From an uncultured euryarchaeote (GTDB lineage: Archaea > Thermoplasmatota > Poseidoniia > Poseidoniales > Thalassarchaeaceae): a stretch of DNA of 5,668 nt. Where the stretch lies: positions 1-5,668 of the forward strand of contig CALCEF010000123.1 of assembly GCA_937901365.1 (NCBI GenBank), in the 5' to 3' direction. How positions within the stretch are numbered: position 1 is the first letter of the stretch; the number at the start of each line of letters is the position of its first letter. A program made the translations under genes and the position numbers. Shown here one piece after another: positions 1 through 5,113 of this stretch. A model generated the notes under the pieces. It was not told the origin of the DNA. It was given only the letters and a program-made list of their open reading frames with translations, and ran no database searches.

Positions 1-222
1 TCAACTCTCTGCACTGATTCGAATCGCGCCATCTTCATAGTGGACGTAGATGTTGTTTGGAACTTTGCTGGTGAGTGCTGCAAGCGCCTCATTCACCTCT
101 TCGACACTGACCTTGAACGCCTTTGCCGCACGAGCCGCCTTCCACGGGACCTCTTCGAAATCGGATTGGCGAATCCACTCGAACAAACGAGTCTCAAATT
201 CGGTCAAATCCTCAAAGGCCAT
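1..222 (-). CDS. Small winged-helix-like protein of unknown function (73 aa)
   Basis: A complete 73-residue acidic protein that I do not recognise by name. It has an ATG start and its TGA stop lies exactly at the window edge. The predicted layout is an amphipathic helix (about residues 5-20, FETRLFEWIRQ), a second helix rich in Ala and Lys (about 27-36), a third helix opening with SVEEVNEAL (about 39-50), then a probable beta hairpin (NIYVHYEDGAIRI, about 57-69). Three helices followed by a two-stranded wing is the order of a winged helix-turn-helix domain, so DNA binding or protein contact is possible. This is inference from pattern only. There are no Cys residues, no signal peptide and no membrane segment. 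It starts 33 bases after the gpsA stop on the same strand and shows no clear Shine-Dalgarno sequence, so it is probably co-transcribed with gpsA. Confidence 0.7.
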   Translation of the reverse strand: MAFEDLTEFETRLFEWIRQSDFEEVPWKAARAAKAFKVSVEEVNEALAALTSKVPNNIYVHYEDGAIRISAES

Positions 223-255
223 ACAACGCCCAATCGGTCAAGGGACTTGAGGCTT

Positions 256-1260
256 TCACAGAACGGATTCGGCCATTGTGCGCACACATTCGTCCGCTGA
301 AACGGTTCCATCTAGCAATGCGCATAGAGAATTGATGAATGGTACATCACAGCCGATTTCCGCTGCTTTCTCAGAAAACATCCTCGCCGCCCTCACACCT
401 TCGGCGACCATGTGCATCTCACCGAGTGATTCTTCCAGCGTTTTGCCGTTACCCAGCTTTTCACCCAGCGTTCGATTTCGGGACCGTGGACTGGCACTTG
501 TGACATACAAATCGCCCAAACCAGCCGGCCCAAATGCGGTCTCCGGTTGAGCGCCCATCATCGGTAGCAATCGCTGTCCTTCAGCGAATCCCACAGTGAT
601 GAGTGCAGCCTTGAGATTGTCTCCACCAATGCTGTCCCGCAACCCGTCGACAACACCACAAGAAAGAGCGACGGTGTTCTTGAACGCGCCCCACAATTCA
701 CATCCAACCGAATCTTCGCTCGGAACCAGAATAATCGAATCTGTAGAGAGGCGATCTGCAATCCTTCCCGCGACTGAAATGTCGTGTCCAGCGACCATTG
801 CGGTGGTAATCACACCACGAGCCACTTCGGGAGCGATGGTTGGGCCGGTCAACACGACCACTTGATTGGAAAGGCCGGCTGCAGATAGTTTGGCTTCAAT
901 CGCTTCTGAGATTAGGCCTGAACCACCTTCCTCGGGTGGTGCAAGACCCTTGGCCAGATCGAGAAGAACGTGTGAGGGGCGCAAATGAGGGATGACATCG
1001 TCAATGACTGAGAGAATCACGCCACTGGGAAGGGCCAGCACAACCAATTCGCTGGCTTCAATCGCTTCTCCAATGTCCATGGTCACATCGATGTCTAAGG
1101 GCATTCCAGGGAGATATTTCGCATTCTCTCCATTTTCCATGATCGAGGCATAGACTTCTTCCTCGATGGTCCACCCTGTTACGCGGTGTGAATCGTTGGC
1201 CCAACTCAGCGCGAGGGCAGTGCCCCAGTTGCCGAGACCCAGAACCGCGATTTTGGACAT
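256..1260 (-). CDS. gpsA: Glycerol-3-phosphate dehydrogenase [NAD(P)+], GpsA
   Basis: Cytoplasmic enzyme that interconverts dihydroxyacetone phosphate and sn-glycerol 3-phosphate using NAD(P)H. The product is the backbone precursor of bacterial-type glycerolipids. From the ATG at 1260 it is 334 residues, the usual family length. The Rossmann nucleotide loop GLGNWG is at residues 8-13, NAKYLPGM at 46-53, the ALPS turn at 76-79, DLAKG with Lys104 at 101-105, and GPTIAPEVARG at 139-149. The catalytic stretch CELWGAFKN with Lys194 is at 187-195, then the substrate-binding AGLGDLYVT at 246-254, SPRSRNR at 257-263 and VAEGV at 285-289. All match GpsA landmarks in order. An upstream in-frame ATG at 1287 would add MLGLLAGRF ahead of the first Rossmann strand; the family normally starts just before KIAVLG, so I chose 1260. 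There is no Shine-Dalgarno sequence at either start. A weak TATA-like TAGAATAG (1306-1299, minus) would fit a short leader before 1260. It lies upstream of the 73-aa gene and diverges from the tRNA. Confidence 0.95.
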   Translation of the reverse strand: MSKIAVLGLGNWGTALALSWANDSHRVTGWTIEEEVYASIMENGENAKYLPGMPLDIDVTMDIGEAIEASELVVLALPSGVILSVIDDVIPHLRPSHVLLDLAKGLAPPEEGGSGLISEAIEAKLSAAGLSNQVVVLTGPTIAPEVARGVITTAMVAGHDISVAGRIADRLSTDSIILVPSEDSVGCELWGAFKNTVALSCGVVDGLRDSIGGDNLKAALITVGFAEGQRLLPMMGAQPETAFGPAGLGDLYVTSASPRSRNRTLGEKLGNGKTLEESLGEMHMVAEGVRAARMFSEKAAEIGCDVPFINSLCALLDGTVSADECVRTMAESVL

Positions 1261-1298
1261 GAAACGGCCTGCCAATAGCCCGAGCATTTGACCGTTGC

Positions 1299-1306
1299 CT
1301 ATTCTA
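1299..1306 (-). promoter_or_regulatory. Tentative TATA-like box for gpsA
   Basis: On the minus strand the bases read TAGAATAG. Its centre is about 42 bases upstream of the ATG at 1260, so a start site about 26 bases downstream would leave a leader of roughly 15-18 bases and would exclude the upstream ATG at 1287. The match to the archaeal TATA consensus is weak. I list it because it is the best AT-rich octamer in the gpsA-tRNA spacer (1261-1355). That spacer shows nothing else I can name, and no convincing TATA box for the tRNA. Confidence 0.25.
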
Positions 1307-1355
1307 CGGCCTCTATCGCTACATTCTAAGAGATGAGCATAGGAGCGGGGACCAA

Positions 1356-1442
1356 GCAGGGGTTGCCAAGCTTGGTCAACGGCGCTGGGTTTAGGTCCCA
1401 GTCCTCAGTGGTTCGCAGGTTCAAATCCTGCCCCCTGCACCA
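1356..1442 (+). tRNA. tRNA-Leu (anticodon UAG), CCA encoded
   Basis: A complete cloverleaf can be drawn by hand. The acceptor stem is GCAGGGG (1356-1362) with CCCCTGC (1432-1438), 7 of 7 pairs. The D stem is GCC (1365-1367) with GGC (1381-1383), and the D loop contains the GG pair at 1374-1375. The anticodon stem is CTGGG (1385-1389) with CCCAG (1397-1401). The seven-base loop TTTAGGT gives anticodon TAG (1392-1394), which reads CUA and other CUN leucine codons. The 13-base variable arm (1402-1414), with a short CC/GG pairing, is of the long class II kind expected for leucine. The T arm is GCAGG-TTCAAAT-CCTGC (1415-1431). The discriminator is A1439, as leucine tRNAs use, and CCA is encoded at 1440-1442. 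No intron is visible. It diverges from gpsA and converges on the anchored-protein gene. Confidence 0.96.
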
Positions 1443-1449
1443 TCTGAAT

Positions 1450-1467
1450 ACCGAATCAATATTCGGT
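1450..1467. terminator. Perfect hairpin between convergent tRNA-Leu and anchored-protein gene
   Basis: ACCGAAT (1450-1456) pairs perfectly with ATTCGGT (1461-1467) around the loop CAAT. It sits 7 bases after the tRNA CCA and 9 bases after the minus-strand stop codon, so it would appear in the 3' trailer of both transcripts. It could act as a two-way 3' end or processing signal. No T tract follows on either strand, and archaeal termination usually depends on T-rich runs instead of hairpins, so the terminator label is provisional. Confidence 0.45.
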
Positions 1468-1476
1468 GATTGAATC

Positions 1477-2115
1477 TCATGACTTGTTCATTTCTCGCGA
1501 GAACACCAGTGCGGCCAAGGCCAACATAACGATGGGGACACCATAGAGGATGAGCGAACTCACCCGCTCTTCTTGAGGCTCTGAAAACCCTCCAAAGGAA
1601 CCCATGATTCGATTCCATTGATCCGCATCCGATGGCACTCCATCACCATTTACAGTGTTGACATGAAGTCGATACTGGACCCTTGTGGAATTGTCCTCTG
1701 GGGCCGTCCAATTGACAGTCCAAGCGCGCTGGTCATTGCCCGCTTCAGTGTGAGATGCTTCATTGTCAGAAAAAACTTGGACTTCATCGGTTAAATTACT
1801 CAATATTCCATGGCTGATCCAGAGATTAAATCCACCATAATTTGTATGATTTTCAATCGATTCAGCACCTCCTTCTGTGGTGATTTGAAGCGTGTATGTT
1901 TTGTTGGCTTCGTATTGCTCGGGTAAGCCATCTAAGGTGATGATCACCGACTCTGTGGCGACCGCACTGTGGCACGTACAACCGCTCTCCACGCCACTGA
2001 TTCCATATGGATAGGATTCACCGCTTGGCAATGGCTGAATCACCATGCAGAAGAACAGGATGAACACCCATGCCTGCCGTGTTCGCATGGAATCGGCGGA
2101 ACGCCGAAATCTCAT
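1477..2115 (-). CDS. Secreted, membrane-anchored protein with choice-of-anchor V / Reeler-like domain
   Basis: A 212-residue predicted surface protein. A basic N-terminus and hydrophobic segment (about residues 15-29, AWVFILFFCMVIQPL) look like a Sec signal. A short linker carries GCTCHS (C46, C48, H49). Next comes a beta-rich domain with TITLDG-like strands, GGFNLW (about 94-99), a His before a QRAWTVNWTAP block (129-139) and HVNTVNGDG (151-159). This series matches the choice-of-anchor V / Reeler-type domain as I recall it, in which the N-terminal motif is normally CxxCH; here one spacer residue is missing. A C-terminal membrane helix (about 186-206) and the tail REMNKS give a type I anchor. 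Five N-glycosylation sequons (N71, N89, N107, N135, N142) lie in the outer domain. I chose ATG 2115 over the adjacent TTG 2118 because GAGGAG (2128-2123, minus) sits 7 bases upstream of the ATG. The function is unknown. Confidence 0.8.
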   Translation of the reverse strand: MRFRRSADSMRTRQAWVFILFFCMVIQPLPSGESYPYGISGVESGCTCHSAVATESVIITLDGLPEQYEANKTYTLQITTEGGAESIENHTNYGGFNLWISHGILSNLTDEVQVFSDNEASHTEAGNDQRAWTVNWTAPEDNSTRVQYRLHVNTVNGDGVPSDADQWNRIMGSFGGFSEPQEERVSSLILYGVPIVMLALAALVFSREMNKS

Positions 2116-2119
2116 CAAT

Positions 2120-2128
2120 CCTCTCCTC
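2120..2128 (-). promoter_or_regulatory. Shine-Dalgarno sequence of the anchored-protein gene
   Basis: The minus strand reads GAGGAGAGG. GAGGAG ends 7 bases before the ATG at 2115, which favours that ATG over the TTG directly before it. The 5' end of this site lies one base from the outer stem of the divergent-spacer hairpin, so hairpin formation would place the site immediately at the base of the stem. Confidence 0.6.
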
Positions 2129-2129
2129 G

Positions 2130-2174
2130 TTTTGGGTTCGGGGGTCTAGACCCCCGCCGTCCAAAGACCCAAAA
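2130..2174. promoter_or_regulatory. Nested palindrome / hairpin in the divergent spacer
   Basis: Outer arms TTTTGGGT (2130-2137) and ACCCAAAA (2167-2174) are perfectly complementary over 8 bp. Inside them is a perfect 18-bp palindrome, CGGGGGTCTAGACCCCCG (2139-2156), which as RNA would fold as a 7-bp stem with a CTAG loop. Ten bases (2157-2166) remain unpaired on the right side. The element fills more than half of the 81-base spacer between two divergent genes and would be present in the leader of either transcript. It could be a DNA operator for a dimeric regulator, an RNA leader structure, or both. No TATA box is visible within the spacer itself. Confidence 0.6.
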
Positions 2175-2222
2175 GGTGAGGCAACCTGCTAACACCATGA
2201 GCGATAGCGAAACCCCCGCCGT
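2150..2222 (+). repeat. 11-bp direct repeat ACCCCCGCCGT flanking the start codon of the 719-aa gene
   Basis: Identical copies lie at 2150-2160 and 2212-2222, 62 bases apart, one on each side of the ATG at 2197. The first overlaps the right half of the 18-bp palindrome, and the second forms the left arm of the early-codon hairpin. Confidence 0.6.
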
Positions 2223-4356
2223 AGGCGGGGACGATTTGATGTCGCCTCATGAATTGCTCGAGGATTTGGATACCGACGAGTCTGGTTGGATTGAATCCGA
2301 CGAGTTTGAGAAGCGCAACCCCATCGACAAGGACCTCGACAAGATTCGAGCTCGTCGAAGTGGAGAGACTCGCAGTTTCCCCCGAGGGATTGAGGATTTC
2401 GTATTGATTGGTGGCCTCATCTACGGAATTCTATTCTTTGGAGGCACGCTTGCCATGAGTGCAGGAATACTCGGCAATAGCGTTGTGATGGATGAAACTC
2501 TTTCCGATACTTTCCTTGATTTCGAAAACTGCACAGACCCCGGCGATGATGTTTGGCTACACGCTTGGATCGATGATGCTCACAACATCCGAATCGATGC
2601 GTTCAATGTCCCAGAGGAGGCCATTTACACCAACATATCCTACAGCATTAGCGATGGTTCCAAAGACACCAGTTATGGGATGAATGCGACACTTGAGAAT
2701 GCGACTACAATCAAAATTGACTACTCGACATGGTTTGATGACATGTATAATCTCCATGTCGAATTCACCAATAGGACGTTGGAGATTATCGAGGAAACTA
2801 CACAGGGCGAAGATGGCGAAGATATCACCACCACTAGAGAAGAATGGTCTTCCAAGGTCATGACGCAATTAGATGTCCATGTCGAAATCAAATCTCGAGC
2901 CCCAGGTATGGGCTGGCTCCCATGGGTTGATGATACTCCAGTGAAGGAAGCCGTGATTGAATCGGATGATGCCCGTCGATGCTGGACCACATCTGAACTC
3001 GGAAACTGGGGTTGGATCATGATGGGTGCCGAATGGGGCGGCGGTCGTGAAACCGCAATGCTGGCCGGCGGTTCTGCAGGTGTTCCACCTTGGTGGATGG
3101 CCTTCGTATCCATGTCGATGTCGATCTTTTTCCTGTTCGTTCAATATCCGTTGATGTATCGCTTCTACCACACCGAAGAAGACGATATGTTGAGTGAATC
3201 TCAATTGAAACGGTTGATCCAATTGGCCATTCAGAAAGCCGAGAGGAAAATGAAAATTGAAGTCGATTGGGATGCCTGGAAAATGCAGGAACGAGACATC
3301 AGCATCGATGTCCTTGTGCCTTATCGAACAACCATGGAAACCCACGTTGATGTCCAGGAGATTCGAGGGCTGATGGTCACGCTTGTTCTCGACGAATTCA
3401 AGGCATTTGGTGTGATGAAACCACTTCACCTCCAAGCCAAGGCTGTCGATAGCCGACAGGGCATCTTTGAATCGCTAGAACACGGTTTGGATGTAAAGGT
3501 CGAAGCCCAAGGCGAGAGGGCTGAATTGGTCGATGATTATTCCAAGTTCTTTGAGAACGTAGGCATGCTGGCCGGCGTCGAATATCAAGCGATTAAAGAG
3601 GTCAAGAAGTGGTTCGCAAGCCAACGCCTCATCGATCGCGGCTCCAAGGTCTATTCAGACGACGTCGCCCTCTACGTCCGCATTATCTACAAGCCGAAGC
3701 AGCGATTCGCATTCTTCCGCTTCAAGCGCTCATTCGTCGACGTTGAGAAAGACATCGAGAACTACATGCGACGCAAGATGAAAGATTACCTTGAGGACCG
3801 AAATTTGGTCATCAGTGCTCGAAATGAAGTACAAACTCTCTCGGATCGCTCTGCCGCTGGACGAGTCGAAACCGGTGGCGAAGAAGGCAAGCATCAGGCA
3901 TTGGTGGCCAAGCAAGAAGGAATCGTTGGTACTCTGTTGCAAAATCAGGTCATGGGTGACGTATTGTCGACGGTTGAATTCGTAGCTCAAGAGAAGCGCG
4001 ATTTCATCAACAAGTGGGGATTCTGGGGACTCATCGTCTTCGTTTGGATTCCGTTCATGGCTTCCGGTGTTTTGGTCGGAGCCATGCTCGGCTTGCTCAG
4101 TCGAATGAAATTCACCAATGTGCTCATCGCTTGTACCATCGGTGGATTTGCCGCATCCGTGACTTGGGCCTATACGGCTCGAGGAATCATCGAAGTGATG
4201 GAACGCTACCATGCTGAGGCGCTCATTCCATGGATGATCGCTCTGGTCATCGCCTTCGCAGTGTTCCACCTTCGAACCAGCAAGAAGCGCCGACGAGAAG
4301 CGCTGTTCAAGGAGACGGTGCAGTTCTTTGGTGGCACTTCAGAGAGTGAAGCCTAA
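2197..4356 (+). CDS. Multi-domain membrane protein: EF-hand, sequon-rich ectodomain, cytoplasmic region, C-terminal small-multidrug-export-like domain
   Basis: A 719-residue integral membrane protein that I cannot name. An EF-hand loop lies at residues 25-36 (DTDESGWIESDE; D25, D27, S29, E33 and E36 at the calcium ligand positions), before membrane helix 1 (about 67-92). A probable outer domain (94-297) has five sequons (N111, N146, N163, N168, N192) and only two cysteines (C112, C262), perhaps a disulfide. Helix 2 spans about 298-320. The region 321-606 is charged, alpha/beta in character and of no family I recognise. The C-terminus (about 606-691) reads FWGLIVFVWIPFMASGVLVG, then LLSRMKFTNV and IGGFAASVTWAY. 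It resembles the small multidrug export family (PF06695/COG2426) and ends with basic KKRRRE. If the segment around 610-634 is re-entrant, the basic tail is inside. I chose ATG 2197 over an extension to 1969, which would read through the divergent gene, and over an in-frame GTG at 2176. Only a distant GGTGAG (2175-2180) precedes it. Confidence 0.82.
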   Translation: MSDSETPAVGGDDLMSPHELLEDLDTDESGWIESDEFEKRNPIDKDLDKIRARRSGETRSFPRGIEDFVLIGGLIYGILFFGGTLAMSAGILGNSVVMDETLSDTFLDFENCTDPGDDVWLHAWIDDAHNIRIDAFNVPEEAIYTNISYSISDGSKDTSYGMNATLENATTIKIDYSTWFDDMYNLHVEFTNRTLEIIEETTQGEDGEDITTTREEWSSKVMTQLDVHVEIKSRAPGMGWLPWVDDTPVKEAVIESDDARRCWTTSELGNWGWIMMGAEWGGGRETAMLAGGSAGVPPWWMAFVSMSMSIFFLFVQYPLMYRFYHTEEDDMLSESQLKRLIQLAIQKAERKMKIEVDWDAWKMQERDISIDVLVPYRTTMETHVDVQEIRGLMVTLVLDEFKAFGVMKPLHLQAKAVDSRQGIFESLEHGLDVKVEAQGERAELVDDYSKFFENVGMLAGVEYQAIKEVKKWFASQRLIDRGSKVYSDDVALYVRIIYKPKQRFAFFRFKRSFVDVEKDIENYMRRKMKDYLEDRNLVISARNEVQTLSDRSAAGRVETGGEEGKHQALVAKQEGIVGTLLQNQVMGDVLSTVEFVAQEKRDFINKWGFWGLIVFVWIPFMASGVLVGAMLGLLSRMKFTNVLIACTIGGFAASVTWAYTARGIIEVMERYHAEALIPWMIALVIAFAVFHLRTSKKRRREALFKETVQFFGGTSESEA
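2214..2230 (+). promoter_or_regulatory. Hairpin over codons 6-12 of the 719-aa gene
   Basis: CCCCGCC (2214-2220) pairs with GGCGGGG (2224-2230) around the triloop GTA, all 7 pairs and all G-C. It begins 17 bases after the start codon, where a stable stem can slow initiation. Its left arm lies in an 11-bp direct repeat, ACCCCCGCCGT (2150-2160 and 2212-2222), so the right arm could pair instead with the upstream copy. The region is also ordinary coding sequence, so function is unproven. Confidence 0.4.
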
Positions 4357-4361
4357 TTCAG

Positions 4362-4384
4362 TTCACCCTGCGTAGCAGGGTGAA
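4362..4384 (+). terminator. Perfect 10-bp hairpin after the 719-aa gene
   Basis: TTCACCCTGC (4362-4371) pairs with GCAGGGTGAA (4375-4384) at all 10 positions around the triloop GTA. It starts 5 bases after the TAA stop and ends 5 bases before the TATA box of the next operon, so it is placed as the 3' boundary of the 719-aa transcript. The bases after it are AT-rich but do not form a run of T, so RNA stabilisation or processing is as likely as termination. Confidence 0.6.
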
Positions 4385-4389
4385 ATTGC

Positions 4390-4397
4390 TATATCTA
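4390..4397 (+). promoter_or_regulatory. Archaeal TATA box of the ABC transporter operon
   Basis: The bases read TATATCTA, the best TATA-like sequence in the window. With the usual spacing of about 26 bases from box centre to transcription start, the transcript would begin near 4419-4421. That leaves about 5 bases before the ATG at 4425, a near-leaderless mRNA, which fits the lack of a Shine-Dalgarno sequence there. It also places the upstream GTG at 4380 outside the transcript. Confidence 0.55.
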
Positions 4398-4424
4398 TTC
4401 GATTTGAGGGCACCTTGTGATAGC

Positions 4425-5099
4425 ATGACGATGGTCGACATTGTTGGACTGAAGCGACACTACGAAATGGCCTCTGGCACCGTCAAAGCGCTGGATGGAA
4501 TCGATCTCAAGATCGAGGAGGGCGAACGAATTCTGTTGCTTGGACCATCGGGTTCAGGTAAGACAACTCTGTTGAATTGTCTCGCTGCCTTGGACAATCC
4601 CACGGAAGGCGATTACAACTTCAATGGAAATGAGGTTCCCAAGGGGCATGCAGAGAAGATGACGACATTCCGTCGAGAGAACATTGGATATGTGTTCCAA
4701 TTCTTCAACCTCCTACAGGACTTGACCGTCCTTGAGAACATCCTTCTCATCCAGGAATTGTCGGATGGTCGGGATGAGGCTAGGGCAAAGGAACTGCTCG
4801 CATTGGTGGGTCTTGAGGCTGAAATGAATCGATTTCCCGCCGAGATTAGTGGTGGTCAGCAACAGCGCGTCGCCATCGCCCGTAGTTTGGCCAAGCGGCC
4901 TAATCTGTTACTTGGAGACGAGTTAACTGGGAATTTGGATTCGGCGACTTCTGACAAAGTCATGGAGGTGCTGGTCAGCGCTTGTGAAGCTGAAGGAATC
5001 ACAACAGTCATGGTCACCCACGACGAATCTCTGACCAAATATGCAACTCGGGTGATTCGACTCGATAGTGGAAAAATCATCTCGGATGAAATGGCCTGA
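4425..5099 (+). CDS. ABC transporter ATP-binding protein, LolD/MacB class
   Basis: A 224-residue nucleotide-binding subunit of an ABC transporter. It would bind the inner face of the membrane as a dimer and power the permease encoded directly downstream. From the ATG at 4425: Walker A GPSGSGKT at residues 40-47, Q-loop FQFFNLL with Gln92, signature ISGGQ at 141-145, Walker B LLLGDE at 161-166 with Glu166 as catalytic base, D-loop GNLD at 169-172, and switch His199 in VTHD. The layout and the FNLLxxLTVLEN and TGNLD stretches are typical of the LolD/MacB/FtsE-like class. The residue after the catalytic Glu is Leu167 where the family nearly always has Pro. I prefer 4425 to an in-frame GTG at 4380, which lies in the preceding hairpin and upstream of the TATA box and would add 15 non-homologous residues. 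ATG 4431 is also possible. The substrate cannot be told from the ATPase. Confidence 0.93.
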   Translation: MTMVDIVGLKRHYEMASGTVKALDGIDLKIEEGERILLLGPSGSGKTTLLNCLAALDNPTEGDYNFNGNEVPKGHAEKMTTFRRENIGYVFQFFNLLQDLTVLENILLIQELSDGRDEARAKELLALVGLEAEMNRFPAEISGGQQQRVAIARSLAKRPNLLLGDELTGNLDSATSDKVMEVLVSACEAEGITTVMVTHDESLTKYATRVIRLDSGKIISDEMA

Positions 5100-5101
5100 A
5101 T

Positions 5102-5109
5102 GGAGGTGA
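5102..5109 (+). promoter_or_regulatory. Strong Shine-Dalgarno sequence of the permease gene
   Basis: GGAGGTGA is an eight-base perfect complement to the usual 3' end of 16S rRNA, and starts 2 bases after the ATPase stop codon. The GGAGG core ends 7 bases before TTG 5114 and 13 before ATG 5120, so spacing favours the TTG start. Confidence 0.75.
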
Positions 5110-5113
5110 TACG

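Noticed and set aside
922..940. Hairpin ACCACC/GGTGGT within gpsA
   Set aside because: It is a 6-bp stem inside coding sequence, encoding glycine- and proline-rich residues. It is expected by chance.
1261..1287. ATG at 1287 as gpsA start
   Set aside because: It adds nine residues before the first Rossmann strand, beyond the usual family start. It cannot be fully excluded.
1366..1375. 10-bp palindrome CCAAGCTTGG
   Set aside because: It falls in the D arm of the tRNA and is explained by tRNA sequence constraints.
1356..1442. tRNA-Leu as an integration site for a mobile element
   Set aside because: No second copy of the tRNA 3' end, no integrase and no change in gene character are visible on either side.
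1969..2196. N-terminal extension of the 719-aa gene back to the ATG at 1969
   Set aside because: It would run antisense through the signal peptide and Cys motif of the divergent gene and through the spacer palindrome. The extra residues look like shadow coding, and the EF-hand protein starts sensibly at 2197.
2869..3435. 188-codon open frame on the minus strand inside the 719-aa gene
   Set aside because: It is antisense to a gene with clear domain signals, has a low-complexity His-rich shadow composition and no initiation signal. The same applies to the minus-strand frames at 2557-2868, 2721-3113 and 3730-4269.
4380..4424. GTG start at 4380 for the ABC ATPase
   Set aside because: The codon lies inside the 10-bp hairpin and upstream of the TATA box, and the 15 added residues precede the normal start of the family fold.
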